A stretch of DNA of 64,000 bases from Streptomyces sp. NBC_01116. GTDB lineage: Bacteria; Actinomycetota; Actinomycetes; Streptomycetales; Streptomycetaceae. Below are positions 54,505 to 61,890 of the stretch, one piece after another. Position 1 is the stretch's first letter; every line of letters starts with the position of its first letter. The translations under genes were made by a program, and so were the position numbers. Below the pieces are notes generated by a model. It ran no database searches. It saw nothing but the letters and a program-made list of their open reading frames with translations, and had not been told where the DNA came from. The stretch covers positions 3,581,501 to 3,645,500 of the forward strand of contig NZ_CP108644.1 in the NCBI RefSeq assembly GCF_041435495.1, given 5' to 3'.

Positions 54505-54743
54505 GCACCGCACTGAACTGGTTCAAGTCGAGCTACAGCGGCAGCGAAGGCGGCGCGTGCCTCGAAGTCGCCTACGACTGGCGGAAGTCGAGCTACAGCG
54601 GCGACGAAGGCGGGGCCTGCGTCGAGATCGCCGCCCACCCCGCCGCCGTCCACGTCCGTGACTCCAAGGACATCGAGGGCCCGGCCCTCACCGTCGCGCC
54701 CGCCGCCTGGTCGGCGTTCGCCGCCTACGCGGCCACCGCCTGA
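54501..54743 (+). CDS. DUF397 domain protein with duplicated core
   Basis: 80-residue partner of the upstream XRE regulator, overlapping its stop by four bases. The DUF397 core WFKSSYSGSEGGACLEVA is followed immediately by a second copy WRKSSYSGDEGGACVEIA. Normal DUF397 proteins have one, so the duplication is distinctive. The C-terminal half matches the standard tail HVRDSKDIEGPALTV. The paralogous core is presumably used for regulator binding. Confidence 0.88.
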   Translation: MSTALNWFKSSYSGSEGGACLEVAYDWRKSSYSGDEGGACVEIAAHPAAVHVRDSKDIEGPALTVAPAAWSAFAAYAATA

Positions 54744-54762
54744 CCTCGCACCGCCGCACGGC

Positions 54763-55329
54763 TCATGCCCGGACCGTCTCGTAACGGAGCATCGCGACCC
54801 CGTTCCCGAAGGTCCGGGTCTCCACCAGCCGGAGCATCTGCCGCTCCTCCGCGTCCTGGAAGAAGCGGCGGCCCCGGCCGAGGATGACCGGGTGGACGTA
54901 GATCCGGTACTCGTCGATCAGATCGGCCTGCCGGAACGACTCCAGCAGATCCGCCCCGCCCACCGCCAGGTCCCCCGACGCGGCGTCCCGCAGACCGCGC
55001 ACCTGCTCGGGGTCGACCTCGTGCAGCAGGGTCGCGTTCGGCCCCACGCTCTCCAGCGTCCGCGAGAAGACGAACTTCGGCACGTCCCGCCAGATCCCCG
55101 CGAACTCGGCCATCGGGCCCTCGTTGGCCGGGTCCTGATCGGCGGTCGGCCAGAACTCCTCCATCAGCTCGTAGGTGACACGCCCCTCGACGAAGCCGCC
55201 CATCGTCCGGAAGTAGTCGTTGAAGTGCTGGTGCAGCTCCTCGTCGACGGTGTGCCAGTCGATGTCCTGGTCGGGACCTTCGAAGAATCCGTCGAGGGAG
55301 AGGGAGATGGACGTGATGATCCTGTTCAC
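54763..55329 (-). CDS. Dihydrofolate reductase family protein (RibD C-terminal-like)
   Basis: 188-residue protein. The start MNRIITSISLSLDGFFEG and the motif GDLAVGGADLLESFRQADLIDEYRIYVHPVILGRGRRFF match the RibD-C/DHFR fold. It is a distant paralogue of the 34442 gene. A tandem copy in other Streptomyces often lies near regulators, but here it stands alone downstream of a foldback element. Substrate unknown. Confidence 0.88.
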   Translation of the reverse strand: MNRIITSISLSLDGFFEGPDQDIDWHTVDEELHQHFNDYFRTMGGFVEGRVTYELMEEFWPTADQDPANEGPMAEFAGIWRDVPKFVFSRTLESVGPNATLLHEVDPEQVRGLRDAASGDLAVGGADLLESFRQADLIDEYRIYVHPVILGRGRRFFQDAEERQMLRLVETRTFGNGVAMLRYETVRA

Positions 55330-55662
55330 GGCGGCTCCTGCCGGATCGGCCCGGCCGACGGCAACGACGTCCGGGCGGCACGCAACGGGCTTCGACGATA
55401 AGCCTGGGCACTGACAGCCGGGCCCAGCCGCGCCCGCTCCCCCGTGCGGTCACCGGCCGTCTCCCCCGTACGGTCCCCCGCGGTGCCCTAGGCCCTGTCG
55501 TCAAACTGCCGCCTGCCCCGCGGCGCCATGCACGCGCTCTCGCCGCACCGGGCACAGGCCCAAGTACGTCCAGTACGAGGACCCGCACCCGGCACACCGA
55601 GAGCACGCACCCGACCCCGCAGGGCCGCCCTCCGGGCGACGACGGCAGTTCGACGACAGGAC
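55330..55662. other. 333-bp gap dominated by a foldback element
   Basis: Most of this gap is the repeat described separately. Outside it, the 21-bp string beginning CCGGCCGTCTCCCCCGTACG occurs both left (55452) and right (55693) of the element, the right copy lying in the hydrolase C-terminus. No gene is supported. Confidence 0.5.
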
Positions 55663-55666
55663 CTAG
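55488..55666. mobile_element. Foldback (MITE-like) element with CTAG ends
   Basis: The outer 24 bases of each end match inversely at 22 positions (CTAGGCCCTGTCGTC... and its complement), and the interior also folds on itself imperfectly. CTAG at both borders could be part of the repeat or a target duplication. There is no internal gene, as expected for a non-autonomous element. Its right CTAG supplies the TAG stop of the hydrolase. The same left end recurs at 34221 and, more diverged, at 9075. I recall similar repeats in other Streptomyces genomes but could not check. Confidence 0.65.
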
Positions 55667-56643
55667 CCGCGCCCGCCCCGCCGCACGACCCCCGGCCGTC
55701 TCCCCCGTACGGCCCTCCGGTCCAGCTCCTCCCGCCAGTCCCGCTCGGGCGGCTCGTCCGGCCGCACGGTCTCGGCCAGCGACGCGAGGATCGGCTCGGC
55801 GGTGGCCCAGAGCAGGGCGCCGCCGACCCCCGGCACGACCGTGCGCCGCGCCCCGGGGATACGGGAGACGAGCCGGCGGCCGAGGTCGGGCGAGTGCGAG
55901 ACGTCCTCCTCGCCGTACCAGACCTCGACCGGGACGGTGATCGCGCCGAGGTCGATGGGCCAACGCCCCATGGCGAGCACGGTGTCCCGGGCGTACCCGG
56001 CCGCCGCACCCTGGGAGAACGCCTCGTCGAGCGCCCGACCGTAGGCGGCGGCGAAACCGGGGTCCTCGTAGACGACCAGGTCGCACGCCGGGCTTCCGGC
56101 CAGAACCATCCGCCGCATCGCGTCCGCGTCGAACCCGGCGAACATCTTCTCCGCCCCGACCGGGTCCTCCGCCACCCGCGCGACCAGGCCCCGCAGATCG
56201 TCCGGCAGCGCGGCGGAGACCTCGGGGTCCGCGACCTCGTCGGCGGGCGAGACGAGCGCGAGCGCGGAGACGACGCCCGCCGCCGCGCAGGCGAGGGCGA
56301 AGGGCGCGCCCTGGGAGTTCCCGAGCATGGCCGGAAGCGGGCCCAGTCCGAGCAGCCCGGTCAACTCCGACACGTCGTCGACGAAGTCGGCGAAGGTCCG
56401 GTCGGGCGCGGGCGTGGAGACCCCGAGCCCGGGGCGGTCCACCGAGACCAGCCGCACGCCCTCCGTCTCGACGGCCCCCGCCCCGATCCCGAGCCAGCGG
56501 CTGGTCGCGGCGCCGGGCGAGAGCAGGACGGGCAGCCCGTCCCGCGGCCCCCACTCGGCCCAGCCGAGCACCCTCCCGTCGGCGAGGCGGGTGGTTCCGA
56601 GACGGGTGGGATCATCGACGAACAAACTCATGACCGACATCAT
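55663..56643 (-). CDS. Alpha/beta hydrolase, C-terminus shaped by the foldback element
   Basis: 326-residue soluble hydrolase. Oxyanion strand PVLLSPGAATS, nucleophile GNSQG, and a late acid in VWYGEEDVSHSPD. Sequence order matches epoxide-hydrolase or thioesterase-like members. The substrate is unknown. ATG 56643 follows a GGGGGTGG-type site. The stop TAG lies inside the foldback element, and the last 18 residues are Arg/Gly-rich (RRAVRGRRPG), so the true C-terminus may have been altered by insertion. Confidence 0.85.
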   Translation of the reverse strand: MMSVMSLFVDDPTRLGTTRLADGRVLGWAEWGPRDGLPVLLSPGAATSRWLGIGAGAVETEGVRLVSVDRPGLGVSTPAPDRTFADFVDDVSELTGLLGLGPLPAMLGNSQGAPFALACAAAGVVSALALVSPADEVADPEVSAALPDDLRGLVARVAEDPVGAEKMFAGFDADAMRRMVLAGSPACDLVVYEDPGFAAAYGRALDEAFSQGAAAGYARDTVLAMGRWPIDLGAITVPVEVWYGEEDVSHSPDLGRRLVSRIPGARRTVVPGVGGALLWATAEPILASLAETVRPDEPPERDWREELDRRAVRGRRPGVVRRGGRG

Positions 56644-56832
56644 TATCCAGCCACCCCCGCCCTGCACCGGCTTTCGGCCCCCGGGCCGGTCGCGTCGCTC
56701 AAGAGGCGTGCCGCGTAGGGCCGTTCGAGGTCGATGTCGTTTCCGCACCGGCATACCCGCACCGGCATGCCCGCAGCGGCGGGAGGGGCGCTGCCGGGGG
56801 CGGTGTCAGTGCCGAGCTCTAGGCTCCCCACC

Positions 56833-57678
56833 ATGGCGACGCTCCCCAATCCACTCCCCTCCCTGGCCACTTCCGGCCTGGACCTCCCGCCCGGCTCCCT
56901 GGTGGACGCCACGCTGGACGGCACCTGGCACGAGCCACTGCTCTGGTACGCGGACGGCCCACCGGCCGACCTGCGCGGCTGGTCGAGGCTGCGAGCGGCC
57001 GGGCGGCGGCTCGGGCTGCTGCCCGTGCTGGTCACGGGTGGCCGGCGCGGCCAGTGGCCCGAGGAGTGGGACCTCCACCCGGAGGGCACGTCGTATCCCG
57101 GCGACCACGACGCCGACGAGGTCCTCGCGGGCTACTGGACGGAGTACGCGGACGACGAGGTGGGCGCCGGCACAGCGGCCGGGGAGAACGCCGGACCGGG
57201 TACGGACGGCTCCGAGGGCCCCGGCTCCTGGCCCGGCCTCGCGCCCGCCCCCGCCCGGGAGGCGGCCGAGGACCCGGACACGGTGGCCGCGGGGCTCGCG
57301 GGCGTGATCGCCGCCGACGCGGACACGTGGCACGGCGGGGCCCGCATGGCCCTCGTCCCGGCCCGCCGCAGCGCCGACATACCGGCGGCGATCGGCTGGT
57401 CGGGCCCGATGAACCACGAGAACGACGTGGCCCGGCTCTGCGCGGTGCTCCGCTCCTGGGAGGACCGGTACGACGCCCGGGTCGTGCTGCTCGGCTTCGA
57501 CACGATGATCGTCTCGGTGGGCCGCCCGCCCGCCACGATCGAGGAGGCCCGCGCCCTGGCCGCCGAGCACTACGCGTTCTGCCCGGACAACATCGACCAG
57601 TCCCCGCCGTACGACCTCGACGCCTACGCCGAGAAGTCCGTGCTCAACCAGGAAGCGTGGTCGTTCTGGTGGGACTAG
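56833..57678 (+). CDS. DUF4253 domain-containing protein
   Basis: 281-residue soluble protein. The DUF4253 domain occupies the C-terminal half: PMNHENDVARLCAVLRSWEDRYDARVV, MIVSVGRPPATIEEA and EHYAFCPDNIDQ match family blocks. The N-terminal half has a disordered Gly/Pro/Glu-rich linker. Function unknown. Its stop overlaps the next gene's GTG start by 10 bases, so the two are coupled. Confidence 0.88.
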   Translation: MATLPNPLPSLATSGLDLPPGSLVDATLDGTWHEPLLWYADGPPADLRGWSRLRAAGRRLGLLPVLVTGGRRGQWPEEWDLHPEGTSYPGDHDADEVLAGYWTEYADDEVGAGTAAGENAGPGTDGSEGPGSWPGLAPAPAREAAEDPDTVAAGLAGVIAADADTWHGGARMALVPARRSADIPAAIGWSGPMNHENDVARLCAVLRSWEDRYDARVVLLGFDTMIVSVGRPPATIEEARALAAEHYAFCPDNIDQSPPYDLDAYAEKSVLNQEAWSFWWD

Positions 57679-59765
57679 ACACGACGGAACGGGGAGCGGA
57701 AGAGCGACCGGGAACGGGCAAGCTCCGTCCGGCCGGGCGGCGTTCGGACCTCAGCAGCATCAAGAAGTGGTGGCGCACGCTCGGCGGCGACCGCTTCGCC
57801 GTCCTCCCGCCGCCGACCCGGAGCCGGTACACGCAATCCGACGGCCACGAGGACGCGGCCGAGCTGTTCGCGACCCGGTCCCTCTCCACCGACACCTCCT
57901 TCGCCTACTGGCACTGGCAGTCGCACTCCGCCTTCGACCGCTCCGGCGGCCTGAAGCGCGAGCTGTACGTGCACTGGGGCGGCGACCACGCCACCGTCGC
58001 CGCGGGCCTCGGCGACGGTCCGCCCGGCTACCGGATCGTCAGCGGCGGACCCCAGGGCGCGTTCCAGCTCGACAAGGTCACGGAGAGGGACGACGACGGA
58101 CTCCCCGACCCCGAGGACCCCGCCGGAGTACGCCAGTTCCTGGACAGGCTCCGCAGCCACCACGCGAGACGGCCCGGCGAACCCCGCCACCAGGACGCCC
58201 CGCTGACCGCCGCCGAGGAGCGCTGGCTGCACGACCGGCTGCGCGATCCGGTGGAGCTGTCCGGGGCCGCGGGATTCGTCACGGCACTGGAGTCGCGGCG
58301 GGCGCTGACCTCCGAGGAGACGGCACGGCTGCTGGCGGCCTGGCGGGAGGAGTACGCGGGGCGGCTCACCGAGTGGCCCGCCTGGGAGGCCCTGCTGGAC
58401 GCGCTGCTGCGCCACGGCCACGAGGAGGTCTGGGACACGGTGGCGTGCCTCGGCCCCCGGGCGTCCGACGCCCTCGGCACCGCCCCCTCGCCCCGGGCCC
58501 TGGACGTCCTGCGCGCGTGGTCGCTCTTCGGTCGGCCCCAGGCGATCCGCGCCTGGCTCGCCGTGCACCGGGCGCTCCACGGGCCCGACGCGGTGCGGTC
58601 CGCCGGCGTGCTCGCCGCCGAACTGACCGCACACGACGCCCCCGAGACCTCGCTCGGCGAACTGTTCACCGCGCTCGACGCCACCCTGACGCACGACTGG
58701 CGCGCCGCCCGGCCGACGGCGGACCACACGGCCGCCCAGGCGTTCGCGGCCCTCACCGCCGTCCGCCTCGCCACCGACGACGACCTGCCTCGCCCCCTGC
58801 GCGTGGCCGCCGCGCACCGGGCGTACGACCGGGTCGCCCACGTACGGGAGCAGGCGGCCCGGTATCCCGGCGTCACCGAGACCGAGGTGCTCGCCGCCGC
58901 CGACCGCTACGACGCCGCCCGCGACGACCTGCTCGCGGGCACCGGCCCCGACCTCACCGGCTACGAGGGCGGGCTCGGCGACCTCTACCACCGCTACCGC
59001 ACCCCGGCCCCCGCCGACGTCCGGTGGCTGCGCGACCGGGTGGCCGACCCGTCCACCGGCGTCCAGGGCATCGCGTTCTGCCTCGAACTGCTCCACGCCC
59101 GCGGCGAGGCGGGCGAGGCCGAGCTGGAAGCGCTCCTGCCGCGCTGGAAGAAGGAGCTGACCAAGAAGTACCGCACCACGTACACCGAGTGGCGCCACCC
59201 CCTGGTCACCCTGACCTGCCTCGCCCTCGACCTGGACCACCCGGCCGCCGCCGCCCTCACCGCCTGGTGGGCGAAGCCCAAGCCGCTCTGGAAGACCCCG
59301 GTCCGGCTGCTGATCCACCTCGGCGCACCGGACGAGACGAAGGCCGCCGAGCTGTGGGACTTCGTGGTCTCCGGCGCCCACGACACCGGGCACCTGATGA
59401 CCTGGGTGCTGCTCCGCGCCCGGCTCGACGGCACCCACCCCCTGCTCGTCGCCGAGCGGCTGATCGGGCAGCGCGGCATCCGCGAGTACGTCCTGCACCG
59501 GGTCCTGATCGGGGTGGCCGACCCCGCCCAGCCGCTCTGGCACTACGCCGTCGACCCGCGCAGCCACAGCTGGCTGCGGCGCGCCCAGGAGGTCGCCGAC
59601 GACCCCCGCCTCACCGAAGCGGCCCGCGCGATCGGGCTGAGGACCGCCCGCGAGCACTACGCGTTCCGCTACCCGGACCAGGTCAGCCCGGTCCTCACGG
59701 ACGGGCAGTTGGCGGCGGCACACGCCTGGGCGGAGGCCCGTGCCGACCGGACCGCCGCGGACTGA
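57669..59765 (+). CDS. Large hypothetical protein, 698 aa
   Basis: Soluble, mostly helical protein beginning at GTG inside the DUF4253 gene end. Repeated 35-45-residue helical units resemble HEAT/ARM or TPR superhelices (for example DVRWLRDRVADPSTGVQGIAFCLELLHARGEAGEAELEALL). No catalytic motif was found. It could be a scaffold for the DUF4253 protein. The first 30 residues are weak and the true start may be downstream. Confidence 0.72.
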   Translation: MGLDTTERGAEERPGTGKLRPAGRRSDLSSIKKWWRTLGGDRFAVLPPPTRSRYTQSDGHEDAAELFATRSLSTDTSFAYWHWQSHSAFDRSGGLKRELYVHWGGDHATVAAGLGDGPPGYRIVSGGPQGAFQLDKVTERDDDGLPDPEDPAGVRQFLDRLRSHHARRPGEPRHQDAPLTAAEERWLHDRLRDPVELSGAAGFVTALESRRALTSEETARLLAAWREEYAGRLTEWPAWEALLDALLRHGHEEVWDTVACLGPRASDALGTAPSPRALDVLRAWSLFGRPQAIRAWLAVHRALHGPDAVRSAGVLAAELTAHDAPETSLGELFTALDATLTHDWRAARPTADHTAAQAFAALTAVRLATDDDLPRPLRVAAAHRAYDRVAHVREQAARYPGVTETEVLAAADRYDAARDDLLAGTGPDLTGYEGGLGDLYHRYRTPAPADVRWLRDRVADPSTGVQGIAFCLELLHARGEAGEAELEALLPRWKKELTKKYRTTYTEWRHPLVTLTCLALDLDHPAAAALTAWWAKPKPLWKTPVRLLIHLGAPDETKAAELWDFVVSGAHDTGHLMTWVLLRARLDGTHPLLVAERLIGQRGIREYVLHRVLIGVADPAQPLWHYAVDPRSHSWLRRAQEVADDPRLTEAARAIGLRTAREHYAFRYPDQVSPVLTDGQLAAAHAWAEARADRTAAD

Positions 59766-59813
59766 GCCCTCGTACTCATGCGGACGGCGGACCCCGGAGG
59801 TTGACTCGGACAC

Positions 59814-60197
59814 ATGAGCGAGAACCGCCACATCGACGACAGCACGGCCGTGACCGACCCCGCGCGCACCCGCGATCCGCGCGCGTGGGTCGCCCCGCTG
59901 TTCTCCACGCTCGTGACGCTGCCGACGGGCCTCGTGGCGCTGTTCTTCGGCGGCCTCAGCCCGATGGCGTGCGACTCCTGCGACGGCGCGGTGGCCGACG
60001 GCTTCCACGACAGCTTCATGACCGCGTGGACCGTCCTGTGCATCGGCCTGGTCCTCGCCCTGATCGTGCTGATCGCCACCTGGGCCATCCCCCACCAGCT
60101 CCGCTACGCCGCCCGGCGCGTGGGCCTGGCGCTCGCCGCCCCCACCGTCGTCGGGGTCGCTTTCGTAGCATTCATGGCACTGGTCGACTGGCCCTGA
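59814..60197 (+). CDS. Hypothetical membrane protein, 127 aa
   Basis: Three predicted transmembrane helices (about 27-49, 68-90, 103-124) and two cysteines (CDSC) in the first loop. Short N-terminal cytoplasmic tail. Starts at ATG after a short gap from the large gene. Function unknown. Confidence 0.78.
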   Translation: MSENRHIDDSTAVTDPARTRDPRAWVAPLFSTLVTLPTGLVALFFGGLSPMACDSCDGAVADGFHDSFMTAWTVLCIGLVLALIVLIATWAIPHQLRYAARRVGLALAAPTVVGVAFVAFMALVDWP

Positions 60198-60203
60198 CAG
60201 AAA

Positions 60204-60722
60204 GTGTCCACCCCCATGAACGACACGAACCTCACGACCACAGAGGCGACGGCAGCGGCGACAGCAGCGACAGCAGAGGCAGCGGCGACGGCAGCCGCGG
60301 AACGCCTGATAGCCGAGTTCCGCGCCCTGCCCGCCGACAGCGACCGCAAGCGCGAGATCATCACCGAGCTGGACGCCAACGCCCAGGCGCTGCCGTTCCT
60401 CGTCTCGGTCGTCGCCGACCCCGGCGAATACGACCTCGCCCGCGTCGAGAGCGCCACCGTCCTGCGCCTGTGGCCCCCGGCCGACCCCGCTCTCCGCCAC
60501 GAAGCGGGCCGCGCCCTCCTCACGGCCCTGCGGGACCCGGAGGAAGACCTGGTCCGGCAGTACGCGGCGATGTCGCTGGCGCCCTACACGGCCGACCCCG
60601 TCGTCGCCACGGTCCTGGACACCACCGCACGCGCCGACGAGGACCCGCTCGTACGGGACAGCGCCCGCTTCGCCATCGACGAGGCCCACCGGCTCCAGGA
60701 GACCGGAGCGGGTGGGCCGTGA
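60204..60722 (+). CDS. HEAT-repeat-like hypothetical protein
   Basis: 172-residue protein. An Ala/Thr-rich N-terminal helix (AAATAATAEAAATAAAERL) is followed by three HEAT-like helical pairs, such as LDANAQALPFLVSVVADPGEYDLARVESATVLRLW. GTG 60204 or ATG 60216 could start it. It is the last gene of the DUF4253 set on this strand, 6 bp from the membrane protein gene, so probably cotranscribed. Confidence 0.75.
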   Translation: MSTPMNDTNLTTTEATAAATAATAEAAATAAAERLIAEFRALPADSDRKREIITELDANAQALPFLVSVVADPGEYDLARVESATVLRLWPPADPALRHEAGRALLTALRDPEEDLVRQYAAMSLAPYTADPVVATVLDTTARADEDPLVRDSARFAIDEAHRLQETGAGGP

Positions 60723-60750
60723 GCCACGACGGGCCGTGAGCGGGAGCGGC

Positions 60751-61758
60751 TCAGCGCCGCGCGTCCCGCCCGAGCCACTGGGCGGCCTCGGTCGCCCAGT
60801 ACGTCAGGATCATCTGCGCCCCGGCCCGCCGGATCCCGGTCAGGCTCTCCAGGATCGCCTTGTCCCGGTCGATCCAGCCCCGCTCGGCGGCGGCCTCGAT
60901 CATCGCGTACTCGCCGCTGATCTGGTACGCCGCGACCGGCACGTCCACCGACTCCGCGACCTTGGCGAGGACGTCCAGATACGGTCCGGCGGGCTTCACC
61001 ATGACCATGTCCGCGCCCTCCTCCAGGTCCAGCGCCAGCTCCCGCAGCGACTCTCGGGCGTTGGCCGGGTCCTGCTGGTAGGTCTTGCGGTCGCCGGTCA
61101 GCGAGGAGCCGACGGCCTCGCGGAAGGGGCCGTAGAAGGCCGAGCTGTACTTCACGGTGTAGGCGAGGATCGACACGTCCTCGTGACCGGTCTGGTCCAG
61201 GGCGTCGCGGACCACGCCGACCTGGCCGTCCATCATCCCGCTGGGGCCCACCACATGGGCCCCGGCGTCCGCCTGGACCTGGGCCATCTCCGCGTACCGC
61301 TCCAGCGTCGCGTCGTTGTCCACCCGGCCGTCGCCGTCGAGGACCCCGCAGTGGCCGTGGTCGGTGTACTCGTCCAGGCACAGGTCCGACATCACGACCA
61401 GGTCGTCGCCGACCTCCTCGCGGACCGCGCGCAGGCCGGCCTGGAGGATGCCGTCCGGGTCCGTGCCCGCCGTGCCCCGGCCGTCCTTCTTCGCGTCCTC
61501 CGGCACACCGAAGAGCATGATCCCCGAGACTCCGGCCGAGACCGCCTCGACGGCCGCCTTCCGCAGGGTGTCCAGGGTGTGCTGGTGCACGCCGGGCATC
61601 GACGAGATGGCGACCGGGGCGTCGATGCCCTCCCGCACGAACGCGGGCAGGATCAGGTTCGCGGGGTCGAGCCGTGTCTCGGCGACCATCCGCCGCATCG
61701 CCGGGGTCGTCCGCAGCCGCCGGGGGCGGGAGCCGGGGAAGTTTCCGTACGCAGTCAT
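60751..61758 (-). CDS. hemB: Delta-aminolevulinic acid dehydratase (porphobilinogen synthase)
   Basis: 335-residue enzyme condensing two 5-aminolevulinate into porphobilinogen. The Schiff-base lysines lie in [12 protein letters not shown] and [11 protein letters not shown], with a metal-site region [17 protein letters not shown] 61758 is chosen because the preceding in-frame codons (GTC, CGA, AGG) are not starts. The upstream GAAGG directly abuts it, which is unusually close, so leaderless initiation is possible. A hairpin at 61842-61873 separates it from hemD, implying an independent promoter. Confidence 0.95.
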   Translation of the reverse strand: MTAYGNFPGSRPRRLRTTPAMRRMVAETRLDPANLILPAFVREGIDAPVAISSMPGVHQHTLDTLRKAAVEAVSAGVSGIMLFGVPEDAKKDGRGTAGTDPDGILQAGLRAVREEVGDDLVVMSDLCLDEYTDHGHCGVLDGDGRVDNDATLERYAEMAQVQADAGAHVVGPSGMMDGQVGVVRDALDQTGHEDVSILAYTVKYSSAFYGPFREAVGSSLTGDRKTYQQDPANARESLRELALDLEEGADMVMVKPAGPYLDVLAKVAESVDVPVAAYQISGEYAMIEAAAERGWIDRDKAILESLTGIRRAGAQMILTYWATEAAQWLGRDARR

Positions 61759-61787
61759 CCTTCGACGATAGACCCGTACGCAGTCAG
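61745..61787 (-). promoter_or_regulatory. hemB promoter/start region with duplicated block
   Basis: TGACTGCGTACGG occurs twice, at the start codon (61745-61757) and 29 bp upstream (61774-61786). A TATCGT matching TANNNT lies at 61765-61770, six bases before the ATG, which would place the transcript start at or near the initiation codon. No good -35 was found. Confidence 0.45.
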
Positions 61788-61841
61788 GTCTTACCGACAC
61801 CCGCGCCGGGAAAGACCCGCGAACAGGCGTCGGAAACGGCG

Positions 61842-61873
61842 GTGGGCCCGGCCGCCGAAGCGACCGGGCCCAC
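61842..61873 (-). terminator. hemD terminator
   Basis: GTGGGCCCGG pairs perfectly over 10 bases with 61864-61873 around a 12-base loop, just after the hemD stop. It separates hemD from hemB. Confidence 0.82.
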
Positions 61874-61890
61874 ACATCCTCGTACTGCCG

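Noticed and set aside
61759-61875. Longer hemB start with Arg/Pro-rich extension
   Set aside because: It does not resemble HemB N-termini and overlaps a terminator-like hairpin.
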